Source: CAVTHW01 sp963734625
Lineage (GTDB): Bacteria > Acidobacteriota > Terriglobia > Bryobacterales > Bryobacteraceae
Reading direction: 5' to 3'
DNA: 64,000 nt
Assembly: GCA_963734625.1 (NCBI GenBank)
Contig: CAVTHW010000009.1
Span: 1 to 64,000 of the forward strand
How positions within the stretch are numbered: position 1 is the first letter of the stretch; each line of letters opens with the position of its first letter. Below the pieces are notes generated by a model. The model saw only the letters and a program-made list of their open reading frames with translations, had not been told where the DNA came from and did no database searches. Below, piece after piece: positions 40,126 to 50,520 of the stretch. The translations under genes were made by a program, and so were the position numbers.

Positions 40126-43100
40126 ATGGCGGCAGATGTCCTATCAGCGATGAACGCGGGCACCTACAGAGACCTGCTCAAGAACGGTGGTTTCCATTCC
40201 TTCCTCTGGACTCAGTTTCTGGAGGCGTTCAACGACAACGTTTACAAGGTGGTGGTCTCCCTGCTCGCCGTGGAGATGGCTCTGGAGCGCGGCGGCGGCC
40301 AGTATCTCTCGCTGGCGGGCGTGGTGTTTTGCCTTCCGTTCCTGCTCTTCTCGGGATACGCCGGCCATCTGGCCGACGCATTTAGCAAGCGGACGATCCT
40401 GGTCGCCGTGAAGGGTTTCGAAGTCGTCGCCATGCTGGCCGGTGTGGCAGCATTTCTTTCCCACCGGATCGAATGGATGCTGGCGGTATTGTTCCTGATG
40501 GGAGCGCACGCCGCCTTCTTCAACCCCGCCAAATACGGCATCCTCCCCGAGATGCTTCCCGACAAGGATCTGTCCAGGGCCAACGGCCTGCTCGAGATGA
40601 CCACTTTTGTCGGGATCATCCTGGGAACCACCGCCGGCAGCCTGCTGCTGGCCATGTGGAAGACCGCAACCTGGAGGATCGGGATCGTCCTTGCGGGCAT
40701 AGCCGTGGCCGGGGTCGTCACCAGCCTGGGGATCACGCGGGTTCCTCCGTCGGGCGCGGCGCAGGGATTCAGGCTGAACCCCTGGTCGCACATCGACTAC
40801 GGTTTGCGGCGGCTCTGGACCGATCGGCCCTTGTATCTCACGGTCCTGGGGATCTCCTACTTCTGGTTCCTGGGGGCGCTGCTGCAGATGAACCTGCTGC
40901 TGTTCGCCAAAGAGGCGCTGGGTGTCGGCGAAGTGCAGACCGGAATCATGGTGGCGAGCCTGGCAATCGGGATCGGGGTGGGCAGCATGGCGGCCGGCCG
41001 TCTCTCGGGCGACAAGGTGGAACCGGGGCTGGTGCCGCTGGGCTCGATCGGCATGGGCGTTTTCGGGATTGGGGCAGCCACATCCGGGCCTTCTTACTGG
41101 CAGGCCCTGGCGTGGCTGGGCGCCTTGGGCTTCGCGGGAGGCCTCTTCATCGTGCCGCTGAACGCGCTTCTCCAACAGAAGAGCGGGCGGGAGGAGAAAG
41201 GCCGGCTGATCGCCGCTAACAATTTTCTCAATACGATCGGAGTGCTGGTTGCGTCCGGCATGTTGTGGCTGTTGCATGACCGGCTGCATGTGTCCGCGGC
41301 GGGCATCATTATGATCTTCGGCGTCTTCACCATTCTCGCGACGGTCTATATTGCAAGCGTCGTGTCGGATTTCTTCGTGCGTTTCCTGCTCTGGATGCTA
41401 ACGCACACGTTCTATAGAATCGGCATCAGGGGCGCGCAGAACGTACCGGTGCGCGGGCCCGCGCTGCTCGTGGCCAATCACGTCACCATGATTGACGGAT
41501 TCCTGCTGGGAGCGTGCATTCAGCGCTTCGTCCGCTTCATGGTGAACGAGCGCATCTTCAACAAGTTCGGCCGATTCTTCCGGAGAATCAAGGCCATCTC
41601 CGTTCCCGTGGGCACGCACAAGGACATCGTGATCGCCCTCCGGCGCGCCCGCCAGGAACTTATCGATGGTCATGTGGTGTGTATCTTCGCCGAGGGCGAG
41701 TTGACTCGGACCGGCAACATGTTCGCTTTCCACCGCGGGCTGGAGAAGATCGTCGGCGGGCTCGACGTCCCGGTGATCCCCGTTTATTTGGGCGGAGTCT
41801 GGGGAAGCATCTTCAGCTTCCGCGACGGTCGTTTGTACTGGAAATGGCCGCGACAGATTCCGTTTCCAATTACGGTGTCCTTTGGAAGCCCGATGCGGCC
41901 GCCGGTCACCCCGCAGCAGGTGCGTCAGGCGGTGCTGGAACTGGCCGCCGCCGCGGGTGAGGACAGTATCCCACCGCGCGATCTGCTCCAGACCCGATTC
42001 ATACGCACCGCCCGAAAGAACTGGTCGCGCCTGGCCATGGCGGACTCGACTGGCAAGGAGTTGACCTACGGAAAGGCGCTCATCGCTTCCTTACTTCTGG
42101 CCGAGCGGCTCAAACCGAAGCTCAACCCGGAGCGGACCATCGGTATCATGCTGCCGGCGACGGTCGGCGGCGCGCTGGCCAACGTCGGGGTGCTGATGGC
42201 GGGCGGCGTCCCGGTGAACCTGAACTTCACGGCGGGCAGGGAAGCGGTGAGTTCGGCGATCGAGCAGTGCCGGATTTCGACGGTCCTGACCTCACGCGTA
42301 TTCCTCGGCAAGCTGAAGTTCGAGCCGCCGCCAGGAGCGGTCTTCGTGGAGGATCTTCTCGCGCAGTTCTCAAAGCCGCGGACGCTGTTGACTGCAGCTA
42401 AGGCGCGGCTGCTGCCGGTCAGGATGCTGGAACGTCTGTCCAACCCGAACGGCCTTAACTCAGGGAGCCTGGCGACGGTGATCTTTTCGAGTGGCAGCAC
42501 CGGGCACCCCAAGGGCGTGATGCTGACGCACAAGAACATCATCGCCAACGTGGGTTCCATAGACCAGCTCTTCTCGCTCACCCGGCGCGACAGGTTGATG
42601 GGCGCTCTGCCCTTCTTCCACTCCTTCGGCTTCACGGTCACCATCTGGTTCCCCTTGCTCACCGGCGCCGGCGTCGTCTATCACCCCGATCCCCTGGATG
42701 CCAAGGCCGTAGGTGCGTTGGTCGCACGCTACCAGGCCACCCTGCTTCTGGCGACGCCCACCTTCACGAAGGCCTACACGCGGGTCTGCACGCCGGAGCA
42801 GTTCTCCACGCTGCGCTTCGTCATCGTCGGGGCCGAGAAGCTGCCCGAGGCCGTGGCGAAGGCGTTTGAGGAGAAATTCGGGCTGCCGGTGCTGGAAGGC
42901 TACGGCGCGACGGAGATGGCGCCGGTGATCGCGGTCAACGTGAGCAACATCGAAGACGGGTCGTTCCGCCAGGCCGGAAACAAGCCCGGCACCGTGGGCC
43001 ACCCGCTCCCCGGCGTCGCGGTGAAGGTCGTTCATCCGGAAACCGGCGAACCGCTCCCATACGACCAGGAGGGATTGCTCCTGGTGAAGGGGGCCAGCCG

Positions 43101-43530
43101 CATGGCGGGCTATCTCGGCCAGCCGGAGCAGACCCAGGCGGTCCTACGGGACGGCTGGTATGTAACAGGCGACATCGCCCGGATCGACAACGACGGCTTC
43201 GTTCGAATTACGGACCGCCTTTCCCGCTTCAGCAAGATCGCCGGGGAGATGGTCCCGCACCTGCGCATCGAAGAGGCTATTCGCTCACTCTTGGGCGATC
43301 ACGGCTGCGCGGTGATCGCGGTTCCCGACGAGCAGAAGGGCGAACGCCTCGTTGTCTTCCACACGAAGCCCGGGTTCGGCGCGCAGGAACTCTGGGAGGG
43401 CCTGTCCCGCACGGAACTGCCGAAGCTCTGGATTCCCAGGAAAGAAAGCATTCGCTTCATCGACGCTCTTCCCACTATCGGCACGGGGAAACTCGATCTG
43501 CTTCGATTGAGAACGCTGGCTGCTTCTTAG
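40126..43530 (+). CDS. aas: LplT-PlsC-AMP ligase fusion (acyl-[ACP]-phospholipid O-acyltransferase)
   Basis: 1134 residues in three parts. Residues 1-430 are a major facilitator of the lysophospholipid transporter type (QFLEAFNDNVYKVVVSLLAV; FFNPAKYGILPEMLPDKDLS). Residues 440-640 are a PlsC acyltransferase with NHVTMIDGFLLG (HX4D), FAEGELTRTGNM and VYLGGVWGS. Residues 650-1134 are an adenylating acyl-ACP synthetase with VIFSSGSTGHPKGVMLTHKN, LEGYGATEMAP and WYVTGDIARIDNDGFVRITDR. It should import lysophospholipids and re-acylate them using fatty acids activated on ACP. ATG 40126 has a weak ribosome site; ATG 40150 is an alternative. It lies 24 bp after the phosphatase. Confidence 0.93.
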   Translation: MAADVLSAMNAGTYRDLLKNGGFHSFLWTQFLEAFNDNVYKVVVSLLAVEMALERGGGQYLSLAGVVFCLPFLLFSGYAGHLADAFSKRTILVAVKGFEVVAMLAGVAAFLSHRIEWMLAVLFLMGAHAAFFNPAKYGILPEMLPDKDLSRANGLLEMTTFVGIILGTTAGSLLLAMWKTATWRIGIVLAGIAVAGVVTSLGITRVPPSGAAQGFRLNPWSHIDYGLRRLWTDRPLYLTVLGISYFWFLGALLQMNLLLFAKEALGVGEVQTGIMVASLAIGIGVGSMAAGRLSGDKVEPGLVPLGSIGMGVFGIGAATSGPSYWQALAWLGALGFAGGLFIVPLNALLQQKSGREEKGRLIAANNFLNTIGVLVASGMLWLLHDRLHVSAAGIIMIFGVFTILATVYIASVVSDFFVRFLLWMLTHTFYRIGIRGAQNVPVRGPALLVANHVTMIDGFLLGACIQRFVRFMVNERIFNKFGRFFRRIKAISVPVGTHKDIVIALRRARQELIDGHVVCIFAEGELTRTGNMFAFHRGLEKIVGGLDVPVIPVYLGGVWGSIFSFRDGRLYWKWPRQIPFPITVSFGSPMRPPVTPQQVRQAVLELAAAAGEDSIPPRDLLQTRFIRTARKNWSRLAMADSTGKELTYGKALIASLLLAERLKPKLNPERTIGIMLPATVGGALANVGVLMAGGVPVNLNFTAGREAVSSAIEQCRISTVLTSRVFLGKLKFEPPPGAVFVEDLLAQFSKPRTLLTAAKARLLPVRMLERLSNPNGLNSGSLATVIFSSGSTGHPKGVMLTHKNIIANVGSIDQLFSLTRRDRLMGALPFFHSFGFTVTIWFPLLTGAGVVYHPDPLDAKAVGALVARYQATLLLATPTFTKAYTRVCTPEQFSTLRFVIVGAEKLPEAVAKAFEEKFGLPVLEGYGATEMAPVIAVNVSNIEDGSFRQAGNKPGTVGHPLPGVAVKVVHPETGEPLPYDQEGLLLVKGASRMAGYLGQPEQTQAVLRDGWYVTGDIARIDNDGFVRITDRLSRFSKIAGEMVPHLRIEEAIRSLLGDHGCAVIAVPDEQKGERLVVFHTKPGFGAQELWEGLSRTELPKLWIPRKESIRFIDALPTIGTGKLDLLRLRTLAAS

Positions 43531-43567
43531 ACGGCGGCGCAGGAGGACAACATGTTGAGTACTCATC

Positions 43568-45985
43568 TTGACGCTTGCAGTTGGGGCGCTGTGGATCTAT
43601 CAGATCGTTCTTTCCAGCAGACGGAAGGGTGACGTCAGCCGGTTGGAGGACGACTTGCGCTCTCTGGCGAACAAGCTGGCGCATTTGACACAGCGCGTCT
43701 ACGCACTTGAGGAACCGGTTGTGCCAGTCCGCGACGCGGTGGCGGCCACTGTTGCCGCGGTGGAGATAGTCACTCCACCACCAGCGGAGCCTGCCCTCGT
43801 CCGGGAGATTACGCCGCCTGTCTTCGTTGAGCCGGTTGCCGAGCAGGCAGAGGGACCGGGTTGGGAGACGGTGCTGGGAGGAAACTGGCTGAACAAGATC
43901 GGCGTTCTGGTTCTGGTGATCGGGCTGGCCCTCTTCATCGGCTATTCGTTCAGCCACCTTGGCCCGGCGGGCCGGATCGCAGTAGCGCTGGCGGTGAGCG
44001 GTTCGATGCTGGGCGCCGGTGTCGCGCTGGAGCGGCGCGAGAGCTATAAGATGGCCGCCCGGGGTTTGATCGGCGGTGGATGGGCGGCGCTATACGTCAC
44101 CACCTACGCGGCTCACGCCATAGCGGCCGCGAGGGTGATTGACAGCCCGGTTCTGGCGACGCTCCTGCTCTGTGGAGTCGCGGTAGGGATGATCCTGCAC
44201 TCGCTCGGTTACCGCTCGCAGGCCGTGACCGGCGTCGCCTATTTCGTCGCGTTCGTGACCCTGGCGATCAGCCCGCTCACGGCTTTTGCCGTCATCGCGT
44301 TGTTGCCGCTGGTAGTGTCCCTCTTGTACCTGGCCTACAGATTCGACTGGACCGCAATGGCTCTGCTCGGGCTGCCGGCTACATACGGCATCTACATGTT
44401 CGACGCGGCCCGCTCGAGCGGCGGAAGCCTCGCGGTGGGGCAGTCGATTCTGCTCGTGTACTGGCTGGCGGGCGAGGCATTCGACGTGTTATCTGCACTG
44501 AAGCGACGGAACGCCGGGGGCAGCCCGAGCCTGCTGTTCCCGGTGAACGCCTTCGCCTTCGTGGCGGTGTCGTTCGTGCAATGGCAAGCGGTGTCTCCAG
44601 GCACGCTGTACCAGTTCTTCGCGCTGTCGGCGGCCGTCTACCTTGGAAGTTCCATCGTGCGGATACTGCTGCTGCCGGTGGCGAACTTCCCGCGGGAGGC
44701 GACGGCGCTCGACCGCGTGCGAAACGGCAGTTACGAAGGCGCGCTGACACTTTCGGCGGCCTTGACCGCCGTGGCAATCTCGATTAAGCTCTCGGGGCTG
44801 AGTATCAGCGTGGCTTTCTTAATCGAGGCCGAGCTGCTATTCTTCGCCGGGCTCTACTACCGGCAGTCCCTGCCCCGGCGTCTGGCGTCGGTTCTCTTGT
44901 TCGCCTCTGTCGCCAGGATGATCTATGCCGATGTGCTCCCGGCAGGGTTGGTACACTCGGGGCGGGATTGGCACGCCTGGTCGCCGGTGGCGCTACTGCA
45001 CGCCGGCGTGTTCTACCTGAACCGGGCTCTTTGTCCCGGCGGCGCTTTGTACGGCCACGCCGCGGCAGGCCTGCTGTTGCTCATCCTGGGATTCGAGTTA
45101 CCGCTCGAATGGGTTGGGCTTAGCTGGTTGGTGTTGGCCCTGATCCTGTTTGAGCTGGGCGCTTGGGCCAAGCTGAGGGACTTCGCTCTGCAAGCTTACT
45201 GGGTGGGCGCTGCGAGCCTCGCGCTGCTGTTCGCCAAGAACGTTATGGCCACCGGCGTCCATACCGATTGGCGGGGCTGGTTGCCGCAGGTCCTGGCCGC
45301 GGCCTTGCTTTACGGCACGGCGGCGCGCTGGGGCTCGGCACGGGACGATCTGGAACGGCGGCGACTCTTCGATGTCAGCTCATTCGCCGGCACGGTTCTG
45401 CTGGCGGCGTTCATGCGGAACGTGCTGCCGGCCTCGCTCACGGCCATCGGGTGGGCGGCGCTGGTCCTGATCCTGCTGGCTGCCGGGCGCCGGCTGCAAG
45501 TAAGTAGTCTTGAAATCCAAGGCTTCCTGCTCGCCGCGATCACATTCATCAGGGCCTCGACGACGAACCTCCCGCTCGGCGGGAGATTGGGTATGCTTAC
45601 AACTGTTGCGGTCATCGCGAGCTTTTACGCGGGGGAGTTCCTGTGCGAACGCGCAGCTCAATACGGACGGATCCTCTTCTCTACGCTGGCGACTCTGCTG
45701 CTGGCGTTCCTCCTGTGGCACGAGGTCTCCGGAAGGCTGCTGACCGTGGCGCTGGGCGTGCAGGGAGTGGCGCTTCTGTTTGCGGGTTTCCCGCTGCGGG
45801 AGCGGTGCATGCGCCTGTCCGGCCTGGGCCTGCTTCTGCTCTGTGTGCTGAAGCTGTTCGTTTATGACTTCCGCCACCTGGAGATGCCGTTCCGCGTGCT
45901 GTCGTTCATTTTGCTGGGACTGATTCTGATCGGCGTCTCGTTTGTTTATTCGCGCTTCCGGGAGCGCGTCAGCAAGTACTTGTGA
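43568..45985 (+). CDS. DUF2339 polytopic membrane protein
   Basis: 805 residues. A single N-terminal helix (TLAVGALWIYQIVLS), a coiled coil (VSRLEDDLRSLANKLAHLTQRV) and an extended segment lead to about 20 transmembrane helices starting at WLNKIGVLVLVIGLALFIGYSF, the DUF2339 signature. The function of the family is unknown. The start is awkward: a perfect AGGAGG lies at 43541, ideal for ATG 43552, but that ATG is one frame off from this gene. The open frame begins with TTG 43568, 26 bp from that site. A one-base indel in 43555-43570 would make ATG 43552 the true start. Confidence 0.82.
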   Translation: MTLAVGALWIYQIVLSSRRKGDVSRLEDDLRSLANKLAHLTQRVYALEEPVVPVRDAVAATVAAVEIVTPPPAEPALVREITPPVFVEPVAEQAEGPGWETVLGGNWLNKIGVLVLVIGLALFIGYSFSHLGPAGRIAVALAVSGSMLGAGVALERRESYKMAARGLIGGGWAALYVTTYAAHAIAAARVIDSPVLATLLLCGVAVGMILHSLGYRSQAVTGVAYFVAFVTLAISPLTAFAVIALLPLVVSLLYLAYRFDWTAMALLGLPATYGIYMFDAARSSGGSLAVGQSILLVYWLAGEAFDVLSALKRRNAGGSPSLLFPVNAFAFVAVSFVQWQAVSPGTLYQFFALSAAVYLGSSIVRILLLPVANFPREATALDRVRNGSYEGALTLSAALTAVAISIKLSGLSISVAFLIEAELLFFAGLYYRQSLPRRLASVLLFASVARMIYADVLPAGLVHSGRDWHAWSPVALLHAGVFYLNRALCPGGALYGHAAAGLLLLILGFELPLEWVGLSWLVLALILFELGAWAKLRDFALQAYWVGAASLALLFAKNVMATGVHTDWRGWLPQVLAAALLYGTAARWGSARDDLERRRLFDVSSFAGTVLLAAFMRNVLPASLTAIGWAALVLILLAAGRRLQVSSLEIQGFLLAAITFIRASTTNLPLGGRLGMLTTVAVIASFYAGEFLCERAAQYGRILFSTLATLLLAFLLWHEVSGRLLTVALGVQGVALLFAGFPLRERCMRLSGLGLLLLCVLKLFVYDFRHLEMPFRVLSFILLGLILIGVSFVYSRFRERVSKYL

Positions 45986-45986
45986 T

Positions 45987-46874
45987 ATGGGCGCTTGGCA
46001 AAGGCTCCGGTTCTACATCGGGTTCGCGTGGCGGTTCGCGGTGCTGCGGCGCCCGGTGCCGCTGGTCTACGGCATCGTGCCCACGGACCGTTGCAACCTC
46101 GCCTGCCGCGGCTGCCGCGTTTCGAACACCGGCCGTCCCGACATGACCTGGGGCCAGCTCGTGAGCACGATGCAAGAGGCCTGGTACCGTGGATTCCGGG
46201 AGCTTTACTTTTCCGGCGGCGAGCCGATGCTGTGGCGAGACGGTGAACGCACGCTGACAGACGCGGTCAACCAGGCGAAACAGATCGGTTTCTTCCATGT
46301 GCACGTCTACACGAACGGCACCTTGGGACTCGACACGCCGGCGGACCTGACCTGGGTCAGCATGGACGGCCTGCCGGTGAGTTTCGAGGCGCGTCGCGGA
46401 AAGCACTTCGAGGAGGTCGAGCAAGCGATCCGAGGCGGCGGGCGCCGAAGGATCGCGGTCATCTATGTAATCGACCGGAATACCGCCAGCGGCGTCGAGC
46501 CGTTCTTGCGCTGGGTGCGCGAGACAAAGCTGCCCGTGGTTGGAGTTATGTTCTACTTTCACACGCCTTACTACGGCCGCGACGAACTTTTTTTGACGGC
46601 CGGGGAACGCGCCCCTATCATCGACAGGCTGGCGGAGTGCATTCGCCACGGGCTGCCGGTGCTGAACTCGAAAGCAGGGCTGAAGGCCCTCAAATCGGGG
46701 GAGTGGCCCAGGCGCACTCCAGCGGCGCGCGTCGCCGATGTTGACGGCGAATCCGTCTGCTGCCGCGCCCCCGAGGAGGCGTGCACGGACTGCGGCTACG
46801 CCGCCTGCACCGAGATTGTAGAATTCCAGCGTCTGCGCCCGAGCGCCGTCGTGGCCATGGCGAGGTACTGGTGA
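45987..46874 (+). CDS. Radical SAM protein with C-terminal Cys cluster
   Basis: ATG 45987, just after the DUF2339 stop, gives 295 residues. VPTDRCNLACRGCRVS contains the CxxxCxxC cluster ligand motif, followed by ELYFSGGEPMLW (GGE, SAM amino group) and IYTNGT-like VHVYTNGTLGL. The second half has VSMDGLPVSFEARRG and ends with CCRAPEEACTDCGYAACTEI, five or six Cys that could bind an auxiliary iron-sulfur cluster. The substrate is unknown. Its TGA overlaps the GTG of a second radical SAM gene, so the two are cotranslated. An N-terminal amphipathic helix (WQRLRFYIGFAWRFAVL) suggests membrane association. Confidence 0.85.
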   Translation: MGAWQRLRFYIGFAWRFAVLRRPVPLVYGIVPTDRCNLACRGCRVSNTGRPDMTWGQLVSTMQEAWYRGFRELYFSGGEPMLWRDGERTLTDAVNQAKQIGFFHVHVYTNGTLGLDTPADLTWVSMDGLPVSFEARRGKHFEEVEQAIRGGGRRRIAVIYVIDRNTASGVEPFLRWVRETKLPVVGVMFYFHTPYYGRDELFLTAGERAPIIDRLAECIRHGLPVLNSKAGLKALKSGEWPRRTPAARVADVDGESVCCRAPEEACTDCGYAACTEIVEFQRLRPSAVVAMARYW

Positions 46875-48166
46875 ACCGCATTGGACGAGGTCTCTCCCGT
46901 CTTGCCACGCGCTGGCTGCGGCGGCATCTGGCTGGTCCCGAGCAGCGATGGAACTTCGAATCGCCGGCTCGAGACTGGAAACCGCCGCGGGTTGCGCGCA
47001 CCTCTCTCTACCTGCACGTTCCTTTCTGCCGGAACTGCTGCCCGTACTGCCCTTACACGAAGGTTCCTTATGATGCCGCGCTTGTCGAGCCGTACACCAG
47101 GGCCGCGCTGGCCGAGGTCGATCGCTGGGCCGAGGCGCTTGGGCCCGCCCAGATCACCAGCGTCTATGTGGGCGGAGGCACACCCACACAAGCCCTGGAC
47201 AGCGTGGCCAGCGTGCTGGCTCGCGTGCGAAAACGATTCCACCTGACGGGCGGAGTGTGCCTTGAAACGTCTCCAGCGGACATCGATACCGAGAGAATAC
47301 GGCGGCTGCACGATATCGGGGTGGAACTCGTTTCGCTGGGCGTGCAGTCATTCCAAAGCAAGCACCTCGCAACGATCGGGCGCTCCTATGAGGCGGCCGC
47401 CGCGGAACGCGCCCTGGCCCTGTTGTCGGAGAGCGGATTCGTCTCAGTCAACGCGGACCTCATGTTCGCGCTGCCTGGGCAAACGGCGGGGGACGTGACC
47501 GCGGACTTGGCCCGCGCCGCGGAACTGGGCGCCAGCCAGCTCACCACCTACCCTCTCTTCACGTTTCCCTACACGTCGGTCGGCCGCTATCTGCGCCTTA
47601 AGGCGGTGCGCATGCCGGACCTGGGCACGCGCCGTCGGCAGTACCGCGCTATCGGGGACTGGTGCGCGGCGCATGGGTTTGATCGCGCATCCGTTTGGAG
47701 CTTCAGGCGCGGGGGAGCGCCGCGCTACTCGTCGGTGACGCGGGACGGCTACATCGGCATCGGCCCGGGCGCCGGTTCGCACCTGCCCGACGGCTTTGTT
47801 CTGAATACCTTCGACCTGCCGGCCTGGGCTGGTGCGCTGAACTCGGGGCGGTCGCCCATCGCGCTGCGGTTGCCGTTTGCCGGCCACATGGGCGGCTGGT
47901 GGTGGCTGTACTGGCGCGTCTACGACACGCGCATCCCTCTGGATGCGCTCGACGCGGCGCTTGGAGGAGACGCTCCCAAGGCCCGCCGCTGGTTGTCCGC
48001 CGCCGAGCGCGCCGGCTTGGCGCGCCGCAACCTTGGCGGGCTCGATCTCACCGAGAAGGGCGCTTTCTGGCTGCACCTGGCCCAGAACTATTTCGCGTTG
48101 TCCTACGTAAATACGATTTGGACCGCGGCGCGCCGGGAGCCGTGGCCCGCGGCCGTAGCTATCTGA
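46871..48166 (+). CDS. HemW-like radical SAM protein
   Basis: GTG 46871 overlaps the previous stop by 4 nt, giving 431 residues. LYLHVPFCRNCCPYCPYTKV holds the CxxxCxxC motif in the HemN/HemW context. It is followed by SVYVGGGTPTQAL (GGGTP), VCLETSPADIDTERIRRLHDIG, VSLGVQSFQSKHLATIGR and NADLMFALPGQTAGD, all family hallmarks, and then a HemW-type C-terminal winged region. Real coproporphyrinogen oxidases have further substrate residues; HemW relatives handle heme transfer or act on other tetrapyrroles or lipids. Position after another radical SAM gene and an acyl-lipid enzyme argues for a dedicated pathway. No tetrapyrrole gene is adjacent. Confidence 0.85.
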   Translation: MNRIGRGLSRLATRWLRRHLAGPEQRWNFESPARDWKPPRVARTSLYLHVPFCRNCCPYCPYTKVPYDAALVEPYTRAALAEVDRWAEALGPAQITSVYVGGGTPTQALDSVASVLARVRKRFHLTGGVCLETSPADIDTERIRRLHDIGVELVSLGVQSFQSKHLATIGRSYEAAAAERALALLSESGFVSVNADLMFALPGQTAGDVTADLARAAELGASQLTTYPLFTFPYTSVGRYLRLKAVRMPDLGTRRRQYRAIGDWCAAHGFDRASVWSFRRGGAPRYSSVTRDGYIGIGPGAGSHLPDGFVLNTFDLPAWAGALNSGRSPIALRLPFAGHMGGWWWLYWRVYDTRIPLDALDAALGGDAPKARRWLSAAERAGLARRNLGGLDLTEKGAFWLHLAQNYFALSYVNTIWTAARREPWPAAVAI

Positions 48167-48214
48167 AGAACTGTCCGGCAACTTGATGAATTACGGCTAC
48201 ACTGGGTCTGACCC

Positions 48215-50507
48215 ATGACTCGAACTTTACGATCCGCTCTTCAATCGGCGCTGTTTCTGCTGATCGGTTTCTTGTTCGCTGTCGTCGCGGACCGCCCACC
48301 GGCGCCGGTGGCAGCCAAGGCGCCGAATGACCGTTTTCTCTTCGGAACGCGCATTGTCGCATCTACGCCGGATTGCGGAGCAGTCGCGTCCGGTGGGGAG
48401 CGCGGCGCATCAGGCCGCTCGCGCCTATCTCGAAGCGGCGTTCAGGGAACTAGGCGTGGAGCCGCAGATCCAGGCTGCGACCGATTTGCGATCTTCTGCC
48501 GGGCGGTTCACGGCGACCTATGTGAAGAACTTGATCGCCCGTTTGCCGGGCACGGCGAATACGAAGGCGCTGCTGATTGCCGGGCATTACGACTCGGTCG
48601 GAAGCGGCCCGGGCGCCTCGGACGACGCTCACGCGGTGGCAGCCATGTTGGAGGTGGCGCGAGCGCTTCGTTCCGGACCGCCGCTCAAGAACGACGTCAT
48701 CTTTCTTGTGACCGATGCCGAGGAACTGGGCTTGAAGGGCGCTCAGGCGTTCGTGGACGAGCGCGACTGGACCAAGGACATCGGTGTGGTCCTGAACTTC
48801 GAGGCGCGTGGGACCGGGGGCCAGGCGATGATGTTCGAGACGTCGCCGGAGAATGGATGGCTGATCCGGCGATTCGCCGAGGCTGCGCCGCATCCCTCCG
48901 CTACCTCACTCAGTTATGAGATCTACCGCCGGATGCCGAACGACACGGATCTCACGGCGTTCAAGCGGGCCGGGTTGCCGGGCCTCAACTTCGCCTACAT
49001 CGGCAACGCGTTCTTCTATCACACGTCGCGCGATTCGGTCGCCAATCTCGAAGAGGGCTCGCTCCAGCAGCAGGGCGAATACATGCTCGGTCTGGCGCGT
49101 GAATTGGGCCAAGCGGACATGCGTGCGGTGCGGGAAGCCAACCGCGTCTACTTCTCGCTGCCCGGGGGCGGATTCGTGCACTACAGCGAGCGCTGGGCGG
49201 TTCCGCTCGCAGTGCTCTGCCTGTTGGTTCTGGCGGTGGCCCTGACGCTGGGGATTCGCCGGGGACGGCTGCGCTGGAAAGGCGTGCTGCTCGGCGCGCT
49301 GGGATACTTTGCGGCAATTGTTCTTGTGCCCCTCGCCGCGTGGCAGATGTGGAAGCTGATTGAGATCTGCTCGCCGGAGTACGGACCTTTTTACGGGGGA
49401 ATTGTCTACAACCTGGACTGGCACGAGGGGGCCTTCGCCGCGCTGGCGATGCTGGGGTTCCTGGGCCTGGTAGCCCTGTTCGTGCGAAAGCAGCGCGAAC
49501 ACGAACTGGCGGCAGGCACATTCCTGATATGGGCCGTCGTGCTTGGCGCGGTCACCATCGTCACCCCCGGAGCAAGCTACCTGGCGCAGTGGCCGCTGCT
49601 GTTCGCGCTCACGGCGTTCCTGATTTCCGTGTTCTCGCCGGGGAATGTCTGGTGGAAGGACATCGGGATAGACTTGCTGGCGCTTCCGGTGCTGGTGCTG
49701 TTTGTGCCGACCATCCGCGCCTGCTTCACTGCGATGGGAGCGGGGGCGGCCGGCATCATAGTCCTTTGCATGCTGCTGGCTGCCGGACTACTCACCCTGC
49801 AGACCGCAAAGCTGCTGCGCGGATTCGGCGGAAGTTGTTTTGCCGTTGGCGCGCTCGTGCTGGTCCTCTGTCTGACGGGCGGCTACCTCACGCGGACGTA
49901 CTCGAATACGCGCCCAAGGCCGAACAGCGTCTTCTTTGTCGAGGATTTCGACGCGGGCAGCGCGCGCTGGTTGTCGGCGGACGCGACGCTCGACCAGTGG
50001 ACCCGGCAATTCTTCAAGACCGCCTCGCAGCCCGAAAAGGTGCAATTGCCGTTTCTCGGCAGTACCCGCGACTTCACAATGTGGAGCGCTGCCGCGCCGT
50101 TCCAACCGCTTCCACCACCCGAAGCCAGGCTCATCGAGCGTAATGGGAACTTCGTGCGATTGCGCATAAGCTCGCCTCGCGGCGCGACCGGTTTCTCTCT
50201 TTGGCAAGCGCCGGCGCAGGTGGAATGGGTGGAGGTCAACGGGCGCCGCGTCGCCGCCGGGAAACAGCCTGCCGACAGTCTTTTCGTGTCGGTGTCCGGG
50301 GTGGATGGAGGCGAAGTTGAAGTCGCGGTCCAGTTCCGAGCGCTGCCCGAGCGCATTCTGCTAACGGATGTGACCTACGGCCTGCCCGTGCCGGCGGCGC
50401 CGCGCGCGGACTGGATGATGCGGGCCTCCGTGGGATATCCGCTGGACGAGACGGCCATCGTTTCCAGGAGCATCGAGCTCCGGAGTCTCCCGCTTGAGGC
50501 CCGCTAA
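48215..50507 (+). pseudogene. Membrane M28-family peptidase, frameshift after the N-terminal anchor
   Basis: ATG 48215 starts MTRTLRSALQSALFLLIGFL, a typical N-terminal anchor. At about 48333-48340, in CGTTTTCTCTTC, the frame shifts and the enzyme continues as SSERALSHLRRIAEQ and RPVGSAAHQAAR. The zinc peptidase core is complete: LLIAGHYDSVGSGPGASDD (His, Asp), LVTDAEELGLKGA (Glu pair), RMPNDTDLTAF, FYHTSRDSVANL (His). About eight transmembrane helices and a C-terminal beta domain follow, as in the ER-type (Fxna) M28 group. If the indel is real, the catalytic part could still be made from ATG 48327, but without its first helix. It is the last gene of the series. Confidence 0.85.
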
Positions 50508-50520
50508 TGCCGGCGGCCTC

